Assembly: GCA_028701945.1 (NCBI GenBank)
Contig: JAQVPT010000159.1
Coordinates: 1 to 8,103, forward strand
Length of the DNA stretch: 8,103 nucleotides
From: Bacteroidales bacterium
GTDB lineage: Bacteria; Bacteroidota; Bacteroidia; Bacteroidales; ML635J-15
Direction: 5' to 3'
Made by a program: the position numbers and the translations under genes. Positions within the stretch are counted from its first letter, which is position 1. Each line of letters opens with the position of its first letter. Below the pieces are notes generated by a model. The model did no database searches, was not told where the DNA came from, and was given only the letters and a program-made list of their open reading frames with translations. Positions 1 through 6,716 of this stretch are shown here, piece after piece.

Positions 1-32
1 TATAGTTTCTCTACGACTGCAAAGGCTGTAAA

Positions 33-1283
33 TCAGCTATTACAATCCAATTGTAAAATTGATTGATATATTTGGTCAATTGTGGGATTTTGCAAATTAT
101 AAGAGGTTAATTTATCTAATAGTTCAAGTGCTACTAACTTAACATCCACTTTACCATACTCAGAATCTTCGTTAAATGAATTAAGAAACTTAACTATTGC
201 AAACGCATCAAAATTCGAGAACATCCTTTTATTAAACGCCTTATAATTATTAGTGTTTTTGAGGCACTCCGCAATTATAGTCGATATTTTATCTTCTCCA
301 AAATAATTTAATATCTCTAATGGTATTTTTTTCACTGAGCCATTATAATCAGAATAAAAATTTTCAAAAAGTTCAAAAAAATCTTTCAAAACAATAAATA
401 ATCTAAACTGATAAACTTTATAATCCTTTGAATTAAGAATTTGCCCAACTGCTGGTCCTGTTCCAAAAGGCACTCTATCCGACTCTCTTGGTGAAGGTCG
501 CACAATAATATCACGCACCACTCCTATTTTAGCCTGCGAAGATAATTTATGCAAAAAATAGAAATCCTCACCTCCTTGCCTACGTGGCATTCCACCAGCT
601 TTAATATAATTAATCGCTCTCACTCCAAAACACGAACCAATTGTATGAATACTATGTGGATATCCTGAATAATTTAATGCAAGTCGAAAATATCTGAGAT
701 AAATTTCATAAAGTTTACAAGCTGCAATTACATCTTCATCATAAATTGAATTATCAAAATCGTGTTGAAATTGAAAATAAAAAGCTCCAGTTTTTACATT
801 CTCTATAAAAGCGTTTTCAATTTGGATAAAATAGTCGTTTTCGACAATAGTGTCAGCATCAAGCGACAATATAATTCCATCAGGCTTATTTAAGAATTCG
901 AAACGTCTTACGGCTTCGTCAATTCCAATTTTACGTGCATTTCCAACTCCTGCAGACTTCTGAGGAATATTTACTTCGTTATGCACGAGCAAATTAAAAT
1001 TTGAATAATACGCAGAATCTGCACGTGATAATAGCTCATCGAATATTTTTTTATTTGCTTGAACTACTTCATCAGTGTCATTTTCTGATGAATTCATAAT
1101 AACGATTACTTCGACACCACTCGAAACCAGCTCTGCATTTTCTAAGGCATCAAGAGTTTTAAAGACTAAATCATCACGATAGCAAGGGATTACAACAATA
1201 ATCCCCGTATTACTACAGGGATCAAAATTAAATATTTTTGGTTTAGAATTAAATCTATCAAAGTAAAACGAAGCGAAAGTCAT
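33..1283 (-). CDS. GT-A fold family 2-like glycosyltransferase, soluble
   Basis: This 416-residue protein looks like a family 2-type glycosyltransferase that uses an activated sugar donor; donor and acceptor cannot be told from sequence. The N-terminal nucleotide-binding strand is IIVVIPCYRDD (residues 28-38). The metal-binding DxD is SLDADT with the DAD at 142-144. A GGED at 237-240, followed by FYFLHKL, is the likely acceptor-side or catalytic-base motif. A conserved-looking block follows at 261-282, with RPSPRESDR then a glycine-rich GTG. The C-terminal ~130 residues are unassigned. No signal peptide or membrane segment is visible, so it probably works on the cytoplasmic side. The ATG at 1281-1283 lies 3 nt after the stop of the OmpH-like gene, with AAAGGA about 14 nt upstream inside that gene's end, so the two are probably co-transcribed. 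Family-level confidence is high; the specific function is unknown. Confidence 0.85.
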   Translation of the reverse strand: MTFASFYFDRFNSKPKIFNFDPCSNTGIIVVIPCYRDDLVFKTLDALENAELVSSGVEVIVIMNSSENDTDEVVQANKKIFDELLSRADSAYYSNFNLLVHNEVNIPQKSAGVGNARKIGIDEAVRRFEFLNKPDGIILSLDADTIVENDYFIQIENAFIENVKTGAFYFQFQHDFDNSIYDEDVIAACKLYEIYLRYFRLALNYSGYPHSIHTIGSCFGVRAINYIKAGGMPRRQGGEDFYFLHKLSSQAKIGVVRDIIVRPSPRESDRVPFGTGPAVGQILNSKDYKVYQFRLFIVLKDFFELFENFYSDYNGSVKKIPLEILNYFGEDKISTIIAECLKNTNNYKAFNKRMFSNFDAFAIVKFLNSFNEDSEYGKVDVKLVALELLDKLTSYNLQNPTIDQIYQSILQLDCNS

Positions 1284-1286
1284 TCT

Positions 1287-1919
1287 TTAATTATTATCCT
1301 TTGTTTTAGCATATCTCTCATTAAGCTGGTCAATAACATCACGAGTAATATTCATGCCTGGAGCAGCGTATAAGATATTGCTACCAGCAGCATTTCCTAA
1401 AATAAGAGTATAATTTTCAGCGTAATTACCTTTAATAAAATTCATTACAGTATCGTAAAGCTCCTCATTCATTTCCGTTTGTTTCATCATTAGCTCTTCG
1501 GTAAGTTGTGCATCAAGTTGTTCGAGATTTGATTGCTCTTGCATTAGGTCATTTTGTTGCGACTCCATGCTTGCTTGCGATATAAAACTTCCAAGTTTCA
1601 TTTTTTCCATAAAATCATTATACTTTTTCTCAAACGATCTAATTCGACCTTCAAGATTAGCTTTTGCTTTTGCCTGTTCAGTTAAAAGGTCTTCGTTAAG
1701 TTTAATCGAATATTTATATTCCAATAATAATGAATCTAAATTAACATAAGCAATTGAGATATTCCCTAAAGAATCCATCACAATACCTTTAGAATCGGCA
1801 TTATTCCCACCATTTGCTGATTTATTACCAGTTAATGAAATTATAAGAACGGTAACACTAGCTGCGAGAGCCACAATGCTAACAATTAATGCAATTTTTG
1901 AAAATTTCGAATTATCCAT
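1287..1919 (-). CDS. OmpH/Skp-like envelope chaperone, probably membrane-anchored
   Basis: This 210-residue protein resembles the OmpH/Skp family of trimeric periplasmic chaperones that hold unfolded outer-membrane proteins. After a short basic N-terminus there is a hydrophobic segment at about residues 9-29 with no clear signal-peptidase site and no lipobox cysteine, so it may stay as an inner-membrane anchor. A low-complexity Asn/Gly/Ser linker follows, then the family start IAYVNLDSLLLEY (about residues 56-68), a long Glu/Gln/Lys-rich coiled-coil hairpin (about 70-160), and the closing strand region YTLILGNAAG...ILYAAPGMNIT. The ATG at 1917-1919 is chosen because the longer in-frame TTG start at 1970 lies in the -33 element of a very good promoter. 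An A-rich leader precedes the ATG. The gene is first in a probable two-gene unit with the downstream glycosyltransferase. Skp itself is not implied, as several OmpH paralogues usually occur per Bacteroidota genome. Confidence 0.85.
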   Translation of the reverse strand: MDNSKFSKIALIVSIVALAASVTVLIISLTGNKSANGGNNADSKGIVMDSLGNISIAYVNLDSLLLEYKYSIKLNEDLLTEQAKAKANLEGRIRSFEKKYNDFMEKMKLGSFISQASMESQQNDLMQEQSNLEQLDAQLTEELMMKQTEMNEELYDTVMNFIKGNYAENYTLILGNAAGSNILYAAPGMNITRDVIDQLNERYAKTKDNN

Positions 1920-1940
1920 GTTTTTCTTTTTAAATTTATA

Positions 1941-1970
1941 CAAAAGTAGGAATAATTTTAAATCTATCAA
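1941..1970 (-). promoter_or_regulatory. Bacteroidota-type promoter of the OmpH-like gene
   Basis: On the minus strand a -33 TTG (1968-1970) is followed after exactly 19 nt by TACTTTTG (1941-1948), which fully matches the TAnnTTTG -7 consensus of Bacteroides sigma factor ABfr. The start codon at 1919 lies 21 nt past the -7 box. The transcription start is expected near 1933-1936. Confidence 0.8.
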
Positions 1971-2026
1971 TTAATATTTTCTTAATTAGGATTTTTAATC
2001 GGTTTAAACGGTTCTTAGTTCACACA

Positions 2027-2130
2027 ATTATTGGTCGTCGAGTTACATAAATCTGGTCGTCGAGTAACTCGACGACCAATAATGTAACTCGACGCAGATT
2101 ATGTGCGAGTCACTCGACTACCAGATTATG
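2027..2130. repeat. Nested inverted-repeat cluster with GTCGAGT/ACTCGAC cores
   Basis: Five copies of a heptamer core are packed into about 80 nt: GTCGAGT at 2037-2043 and 2059-2065, and its complement ACTCGAC at 2067-2073, 2087-2093 and 2112-2118. They form mutually exclusive palindromes. One is a perfect 20-bp inverted repeat (arms 2027-2046 and 2064-2083). A second is a perfect 12-bp repeat around a single A (2054-2065 and 2067-2078). A third pairs 2036-2048 with 2082-2094 (13 bp). An imperfect one pairs 2046-2065 with 2112-2130. The cluster sits between two divergent promoters without entering either. It is most likely a dispersed intergenic repeat of REP or miniature-element type; a regulatory role is possible but unsupported. 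Confidence 0.75.
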
Positions 2131-2165
2131 TACAACCAAAGTCTAAATTATCATCAATATTTTGT

Positions 2166-2173
2166 TATTTTTG
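2166..2173 (+). promoter_or_regulatory. Probable -7 box of rlmD
   Basis: TATTTTTG matches TAnnTTTG exactly and ends 16 nt before the proposed GTG start at 2190. No TTG is present at the 19-20 nt upstream position (about 2143-2146), so the promoter may be weak or need an activator. The box is in the reading frame upstream of the proposed start, which argues against any earlier start. Confidence 0.5.
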
Positions 2174-2189
2174 CCAAAAATATTTTACA

Positions 2190-3593
2190 GTGGGAAGAAG
2201 ACAAAAACCAATTATCGAGAATTTAGAGATTACAGATATAGCTGCGGAAGGCGTATCAATAGGCAGACATGAAAACTATGTTATTTTTGTTCGTAACGTA
2301 ATACCTGGCGATATTGTAGATGTACAACTTACTCGCACTAGAAAAGCTTATGCAGAATGTCGCTTGCTCAAGATTAAAAAATACTCTTCGGATAGAGTTG
2401 AGCCTTTTTGCTCTCATTTTGAGCATTGCGGAGGCTGCAAATGGCAAATGCTACCTTATGAAAAACAATTATTCTATAAGCAAAAGCAAGTCGTCGATCA
2501 ACTTAGTCGCATTGGAGGGATAAACATAGATAAGATAAACCCCATTATCGCATCAGAAGATGAAACATTTTATCGAAATAAACTTGAATTTACATTTTCT
2601 AGCAGGCGTTGGCTGGAAGAAAACGAACCCGAAATTGATAAAGATAGTCGAGAACTAGAAGGCTTAGGATTTCATGTTCAAGGAATGTTCGACAGGATAA
2701 TAGACATTGAGAAATGCTATTTACAAGAAGACCCTTCAAACGAAATTCGTAATAAAATCAGAGAATTTACAAAAAAAGACGGTTACGACTACTATAATGC
2801 ACGCACTAACGAAGGTTTTATGCGAAATATCATTATTCGTACAAGCTCCACAGCCGAAACAATGATAGTAGTAATTTTTGCCAAATTAGACACAAATAAA
2901 ATAGAAGCTTTGATGGAATATATTGCGGCGGAATTTCCTCTAGTAACATCTCTACAATATATTGTAAATAAGAAACTTAATGATTCGATTTATGACCAAG
3001 AAGTGATTTGCTTCAAAGGACGAGATCATATATTTGAAGAATTAGACGGACTAAAATTCAAAATTAATGCAAAATCTTTTTTCCAGACAAACACAAAACA
3101 AACTCTTCAATTATACAGAAAGACTGTTGAGTTTGCAAATATCCAGCCTGACGAAATTGTTTACGATTTATACACTGGAACTGGTACAATCGCTAATTAT
3201 ATCGCTAAAAAATGCAAAAAAGTTATTGGCATAGATTCTGTTCCTGAAGCAATTGAAGATGCAAAAGTAAATTCAACACTCAATGGCATTTCAAATTCTC
3301 ACTTTTATGCTGGCGACATGAAAGACTTATTAAATCGCAATTTCATTAGTGATAACGGCAAGCCAGACACCATAATTCTTGATCCACCTCGTGCTGGGCT
3401 TCATGAAAATGTAATAAATATTATTCGCGAAGTATCTCCATATAAAATCGTTTACGTTAGTTGCAATCCTGCAACACAAGCACGTGATATTTCATTACTA
3501 AAAGATATGTACGATATTATTGACATTCAACCTATTGACATGTTTCCACACACTCATCATGTTGAGAATATTGTTGTAATGATTTGTAAGTAG
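2190..3593 (+). CDS. rlmD: 23S rRNA (uracil-5)-methyltransferase RlmD/RumA family
   Basis: This 467-residue enzyme should use S-adenosylmethionine to make 5-methyluridine in 23S rRNA (U1939 in E. coli numbering). Domains in order are an N-terminal TRAM RNA-binding domain (about 10-62), a [4Fe-4S] site, a central RNA-binding domain and a C-terminal Rossmann methyltransferase domain. The cluster cysteines are C74, C80 and C83 in PFCSHFEHCGGCKW, with C176 in IEKCYL as the probable fourth. Methyltransferase motifs include SFFQTN, YDLYTGTGT (SAM binding), LDPPRAGL, the catalytic C425 in VSCNPAT and E459 in HHVENIV near the C-terminus. The GTG at 2190 is chosen because it begins MGRRQKPIIENL directly before the TRAM domain, follows a -7 box, and gives family-typical length. 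The in-frame GTG at 2103 would add 29 residues, the first dozen or so read from the repeat cluster. Target specificity (U1939, U747 or both) is inferred, not seen. It is convergent with the next gene. Confidence 0.92.
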   Translation: MGRRQKPIIENLEITDIAAEGVSIGRHENYVIFVRNVIPGDIVDVQLTRTRKAYAECRLLKIKKYSSDRVEPFCSHFEHCGGCKWQMLPYEKQLFYKQKQVVDQLSRIGGINIDKINPIIASEDETFYRNKLEFTFSSRRWLEENEPEIDKDSRELEGLGFHVQGMFDRIIDIEKCYLQEDPSNEIRNKIREFTKKDGYDYYNARTNEGFMRNIIIRTSSTAETMIVVIFAKLDTNKIEALMEYIAAEFPLVTSLQYIVNKKLNDSIYDQEVICFKGRDHIFEELDGLKFKINAKSFFQTNTKQTLQLYRKTVEFANIQPDEIVYDLYTGTGTIANYIAKKCKKVIGIDSVPEAIEDAKVNSTLNGISNSHFYAGDMKDLLNRNFISDNGKPDTIILDPPRAGLHENVINIIREVSPYKIVYVSCNPATQARDISLLKDMYDIIDIQPIDMFPHTHHVENIVVMICK

Positions 3594-3612
3594 TGTCTAA
3601 CTTAACTTAAGA

Positions 3613-4839
3613 TTATTTTTCGATTTCATTTTGCCGCTTAAATTTTAAGATTTTAGCACTTGCTTTAAACTGACTTCTAATAATATAATACCTGATTGCA
3701 GCATAAACAGGAGCAGCTATAAATCCCAATCCTACACCAAAAACAAACAAAACAATTGTCAATATTCTTATCATAAAACGAGAAAGGAATGTGCCTGATT
3801 TTGAAATGTATTTTCTGTATGGCGACAACAAATAAATACTTACAAGACTTGCACTAACAACAAAGCCAAGTATCGGAACAAAGCCAACAACGAATGAAAT
3901 ACTTAAAATTAGATAGAACTTTTGATCTAAATATTTAACAAATTGATTAAGATTAGGTTCAGTAAACAGCACCGTCCCGCATAAACTACAAACCTGAGAA
4001 ACACTTCGTTTATCAAATTTTGTTGCACATTTAGGACATCTTCGTTGTGCAATTAAATTAAGTTGATGTTTGTTAATGTCTGTCGTTAGAATAGGCTTAC
4101 GATGCCCTAATATCCCAATATTAAAAACAGTGGCATTTTTTGTCCTACAAGATTGACATTCAACAGCATAAGCATATATTTTTGTTCCGCAACTTGTACA
4201 AATTAATTTTTCCTCTTCTGCCTGTTTCTCGTATTTTTTAGCAATAATGACTAAAATACCAATAACAATCAAATAGCAAATAACCATAAATATGCCAGCC
4301 CAAACCAGTAAAAGAAATCCGAAAAGAACAAGACTGTCTTCGATCCAACTAATTATTTTTCCGATAAACAAATTATCGTCAGCATCTATATCAGTCAAGA
4401 AATCGAGGAACTTTTTACGAAATTTTGATAAAAAATATACCGCACCTGTTCCAATTAAGGATAATATCAAAAGAGGACTAAAACCTGCCCAATTTATTTG
4501 ATCTAAAACTTCTGATGAGCCTTCACTCATAATAAAAAACTGCACTAGCAAATAACTCGCTGGCTTCATATATGGCTCAGCTTCACGAAGAAAATATCGA
4601 ATATCAGTATTTTTATCACCAACAAATTCAAGAATGCTCAATATTCCAAGTACTATCAGTAACCAATTTTGAGACAAAAATGTAAGGTTTTCTCCAGCGG
4701 CATCAACACTTTCGACACCAGGAAACCATTGAGGGTAAGCAAAAAACAAAGCAGTTAAAAATGCAGGGAAGAATGTCCGCATTGAGAAAAGAGGAATCGT
4801 TCCAATAATTGACAATAGTTGCGGATAGCCCATAAACAT
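3613..4839 (-). CDS. Multi-pass membrane protein, DUF4126-like with two zinc ribbons
   Basis: This 408-residue protein has no function I can name. Its N-terminal ~130 residues resemble the DUF4126 family: a hydrophobic start with R-F-F-P, then WLLIVLGILSILEFVGDK and KPAS followed by another hydrophobic stretch. Hydrophobic segments lie at about 4-36, 59-75, 91-105 and 120-138, with a long one at 169-202 that could cross twice. A soluble stretch then carries two CxxC...CxxC zinc ribbons: C214, C217, C228, C231 and C268, C271, C284, C287. Two more membrane blocks follow (about 308-338 and 355-386) and a basic C-terminal tail, which suggests a cytoplasmic end. The start is the ATG at 4837-4839, 13 nt past a -7 box and preceded by A-rich sequence; the ATG at 4831-4833 is nearly as good. 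An upstream in-frame GTG at 4881 lies in the -33 region and is rejected. Its 3' end faces rlmD. Confidence 0.75.
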   Translation of the reverse strand: MFMGYPQLLSIIGTIPLFSMRTFFPAFLTALFFAYPQWFPGVESVDAAGENLTFLSQNWLLIVLGILSILEFVGDKNTDIRYFLREAEPYMKPASYLLVQFFIMSEGSSEVLDQINWAGFSPLLILSLIGTGAVYFLSKFRKKFLDFLTDIDADDNLFIGKIISWIEDSLVLFGFLLLVWAGIFMVICYLIVIGILVIIAKKYEKQAEEEKLICTSCGTKIYAYAVECQSCRTKNATVFNIGILGHRKPILTTDINKHQLNLIAQRRCPKCATKFDKRSVSQVCSLCGTVLFTEPNLNQFVKYLDQKFYLILSISFVVGFVPILGFVVSASLVSIYLLSPYRKYISKSGTFLSRFMIRILTIVLFVFGVGLGFIAAPVYAAIRYYIIRSQFKASAKILKFKRQNEIEK

Positions 4840-4852
4840 TATTTTTATTTGA

Positions 4853-4883
4853 CAAATATATGAAATTCTGATATTCTGCACAA
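4853..4883 (-). promoter_or_regulatory. Promoter of the zinc-ribbon membrane protein gene
   Basis: On the minus strand TTG (4881-4883) is followed after 20 nt by TATATTTG (4853-4860), a full match to TAnnTTTG. The spacing is one longer than the usual 19. The ATG at 4839 begins 13 nt past the box, leaving a very short leader. Confidence 0.65.
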
Positions 4884-4949
4884 GTCATTACATTATTAGC
4901 AAAATACGCAGATAAAACAGAATTATTAAGTTCAAAAAAGCCTTAGTAC

Positions 4950-5076
4950 ATGACAAAATTTTTGTCATAATCTTTGCTGACCAGAAAATTGGTCATCGCA
5001 AAGATATACGCCAAAAATAGCATCTCGTTTATTTGTAACCCCAGACTACGAATAAATTCTTGTCTGGGGTTACAAA
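4950..5076. repeat. Three consecutive hairpins in a gene-free region
   Basis: Three inverted repeats follow one another. The first has 9-bp arms ATGACAAAA and TTTTGTCAT (4950-4958 and 4960-4968) around one base. The second pairs ATCTTTGC plus TGACCA (4970-4983) with TGGTCA, a 2-nt bulge and GCAAAGAT (4990-5005), with a 6-nt loop. The third is a perfect 15-bp repeat, TTTGTAACCCCAGAC (5032-5046) with its complement at 5062-5076 and a 15-nt loop. None has a T-tract placed as in an intrinsic terminator. They may be dispersed repeats, operators or parts of a structured RNA; the sequence does not decide. Confidence 0.7.
4999..5006 (-). promoter_or_regulatory. Possible extra -7 box inside hairpin 2
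   Basis: TATCTTTG on the minus strand matches TAnnTTTG and overlaps the right arm of the second hairpin. No TTG lies 17-23 nt upstream. If used, it would give the zinc-ribbon membrane gene a leader of about 150 nt that includes the first hairpin. A chance match is quite possible in such AT-rich DNA. Confidence 0.2.
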
Positions 5077-5308
5077 CATTAAGCCTATCCAGACTTTTTA
5101 GATTTTTTAAATAAGCTGCTTTGTAAAAAATGTGATTTTTTGTCATCTACTAAGCAAAAAAGCAATAAATTTTTACGAAAAACACAAGCAACACACCAAA
5201 TCAAGCCTGAATTTAATTCATTAAACCCGAAACCTCACAGCATTATAATACTGATAATCAGCACCCAATAAAGTGTTTGTGTTTTTAGGTGTAAAAAAAA
5301 CAAAAATA
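5077..5308. other. AT-rich intergenic stretch with no recognised feature
   Basis: About 230 nt between the hairpin cluster and the tRNA promoter. I see no open frame with protein-like composition, no RNA gene, no strong hairpin and no full promoter on either strand. It separates the outward-facing promoters of the zinc-ribbon membrane gene and the tRNA. Confidence 0.6.
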
Positions 5309-5341
5309 TTTTTGCAATAATAAAAATTTGACTTACATTTG
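5309..5341 (+). promoter_or_regulatory. Strong promoter of tRNA-Phe
   Basis: TTTTTG (5309-5314) is followed after exactly 19 nt by TACATTTG (5334-5341), matching both elements of the Bacteroidota housekeeping promoter. Transcription should start near 5347-5349, about 8-10 nt before the mature tRNA 5' end. Confidence 0.85.
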
Positions 5342-5356
5342 CAGTCCTTAAATAAA

Positions 5357-5429
5357 GGTACCATAGCTCAGTCGGTAGAGCAATGGACTGAAAATCCATG
5401 TGTCCCTAGTTCGATTCTAGGTGGTACCA
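5357..5429 (+). tRNA. tRNA-Phe (anticodon GAA)
   Basis: A complete 73-nt cloverleaf. The acceptor arms are GGTACCA (5357-5363) and TGGTACC (5422-5428), the D arm is GCTC...GAGC with GTCGGTAG in the loop, and the anticodon arm is ATGGA-CTGAAAA-TCCAT. The five-base variable loop is GTGTC, and the T arm is CCTAG-TTCGATT-CTAGG, with discriminator A at 5429. The loop CTGAAAA places GAA at the anticodon, which reads UUU and UUC codons. The 3' CCA is not encoded (CAG follows), so it must be added by tRNA nucleotidyltransferase. The gene is monocistronic, between its own promoter and terminator. Confidence 0.97.
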
Positions 5430-5430
5430 C

Positions 5431-5459
5431 AGCCCCTCCCAAAAGAGGGGCTTTTTTTA
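5431..5459 (+). terminator. Intrinsic terminator of tRNA-Phe
   Basis: A perfect 8-bp GC-rich stem AGCCCCTC (5431-5438) and GAGGGGCT (5445-5452), with loop CCAAAA, is followed by a run of T. It begins 2 nt after the mature tRNA end. There is no T-run on the opposite strand, so it acts on the plus strand only. Confidence 0.93.
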
Positions 5460-5584
5460 TTAGGCTAATTCATTATCGAAAGAAAATTCATTTTTATTTC
5501 AACAATATTTACAGAAAAAGAGCAAGTAAAAATGACTCATTTACTATTTGACAAACCTTAAAATCAATATTAGAAGCATACCGA

Positions 5585-6694
5585 TTAACTGATTCGCCTC
5601 CCCTTCCAATGAGGTTTGTAAAATAGAGACAAAATAGCTGTTGTTACAACGTAAATTGGATAGAATATTTGTAAAATAGGTGTCAATGCAGCTAGATATA
5701 TTTGCCCGTAAAATTTACATACAGGTATCATAAAAAATGTATCGACAATAATCTTCGCAATAAAAGCGATTAATAAAACTTCCCAAATCGCGGGCAAAAA
5801 TAAACTTAAAACCGCTAATAAAACTAAGCTTAATGACGTCAGTGCCAATATAGTAGTAGTAAATATGGCGAAGGTTTTTTTATAACCGCTAGTTTTAGAA
5901 GCCCATCTTATGCGTTGTTCAAAAAATGCTCGTAGGTTTTCAGGTGCTTGAGTTATTACTGTAGTATTATTGTTTTTTATAAATTTAACTTTCCCATTTT
6001 TTGCGGTGTGATGTAAAAGAAAAACGTCATCTCCTGATGAGTATTTTTCGTTTAAATTATTTATGTTATTAGTAAATATGTCTTTTTTAATTGCATAATT
6101 TGCTCCATTACACATAAATGGCTGTTCAATAAAAAAACCAGATGCCCCACTTCCTGTCATACTCATAAATTCAAGTTTAAAGAAAGAAGAAAATATTGAT
6201 GCAGAATCATCAAAAACAACTGGTCCGCAAAGCATATCAACATTGTACGACAATAATCCATTTGCCATTAATTCTATCCATTGAGATGGAATTACACAAT
6301 CAGCATCTGTAAATAAAAGTATGTCGCCTTTTGCATAATTGACTCCGAATCTTAAGGCTGCTTTCTTTCCATGTTTTTTAGCCGGTAGGTTTATTATTTT
6401 GATTCGATCATCTTTATAATCAGCGGCAAAATCTATTGTTTTATCTTCGCTGTGATCATCGATTAGTAATATTTCGTAATCTCCTTTGTAGGTTTGTTGC
6501 AGAAGGCTATCTAATAATTGCTTTATGTTATTCTCTTCGTTTCTGCATGCTATTATAATGCTGATAAATTCTTGTTTTGTTACTGGTGTAGGATTGTCTA
6601 TTTTTTTTGAAGCAAAAGCAATTGCAAATACTATAATAGTAAGGCAATATGTTGCCAAAATTATTATTGATATTATTACAATTGCGATATTCAT
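5585..6694 (-). CDS. Membrane-bound family 2 glycosyltransferase
   Basis: This 369-residue protein has the layout of processive or membrane-anchored GT2 enzymes: one N-terminal membrane helix (about 2-27), a cytoplasmic GT-A domain (about 40-270), and three C-terminal hydrophobic segments (about 274-303, 305-325 and 330-358) before a basic tail KPHWKGRRIS. The motifs are ISIIIACRNEENN, LIDDHSED (D79-D80), the metal-binding FTDADC (DAD at 130-132), SGDDVFLLH (GDD at 221-223), and QRIRW at 260-264, which fits the QxxRW motif of this superfamily. It probably moves sugar from a nucleotide donor to a lipid or growing glycan at the inner membrane; the sugar is unknown. The ATG at 6694 is chosen over the one at 6715, because the latter lies inside a -7 box. 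The gene appears to be transcribed alone and ends facing the tRNA terminator. Confidence 0.88.
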   Translation of the reverse strand: MNIAIVIISIIILATYCLTIIVFAIAFASKKIDNPTPVTKQEFISIIIACRNEENNIKQLLDSLLQQTYKGDYEILLIDDHSEDKTIDFAADYKDDRIKIINLPAKKHGKKAALRFGVNYAKGDILLFTDADCVIPSQWIELMANGLLSYNVDMLCGPVVFDDSASIFSSFFKLEFMSMTGSGASGFFIEQPFMCNGANYAIKKDIFTNNINNLNEKYSSGDDVFLLHHTAKNGKVKFIKNNNTTVITQAPENLRAFFEQRIRWASKTSGYKKTFAIFTTTILALTSLSLVLLAVLSLFLPAIWEVLLIAFIAKIIVDTFFMIPVCKFYGQIYLAALTPILQIFYPIYVVTTAILSLFYKPHWKGRRIS

Positions 6695-6708
6695 ATCTAA
6701 TTTTATTA

Positions 6709-6716
6709 CAAACATA
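6709..6716 (-). promoter_or_regulatory. Probable -7 box of the membrane glycosyltransferase gene
   Basis: TATGTTTG on the minus strand matches TAnnTTTG and ends 14 nt before the ATG at 6694. There is no -33 TTG at the expected place, where the upstream terminator hairpin lies. The upstream ATG at 6713-6715 is part of this box, so if the box is used that start cannot be transcribed. Confidence 0.45.

Noticed and set aside
2027..2130. Repeat cluster considered as a short CRISPR array or an integron attC site
   Set aside because: The cores are in both orientations at uneven spacing with no unique spacers of constant length, and the paired core-site motifs of attC are not seen.
3592..3598. AGTGTCT just after the rlmD stop as a remnant of the 124-bp element's terminal repeat
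   Set aside because: Seven matching bases with no inward similarity are likely by chance.
3594..3612. Bidirectional terminator between the convergent rlmD and zinc-ribbon membrane genes
   Set aside because: The 19-nt gap contains only AT-rich TTAACTTAA-type sequence and no GC-containing stem or T-run.
4943..5146. Minus-strand 67-residue open frame across the hairpin cluster
   Set aside because: It reads through all three inverted repeats, has no good ribosome-binding site or domain, and its composition follows the palindromes.
5525..5547. AGTAAA...TTTACT stem downstream of the membrane glycosyltransferase as its terminator
   Set aside because: The stem is short, entirely A/T-rich with a bulge, and no T-run follows on the minus strand.
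5339..5551. Plus-strand 70-residue open frame containing an IAQSVEQWTENPCVPSSILGG-type peptide
   Set aside because: It is the translation of the tRNA-Phe gene and its terminator, a classic false frame.
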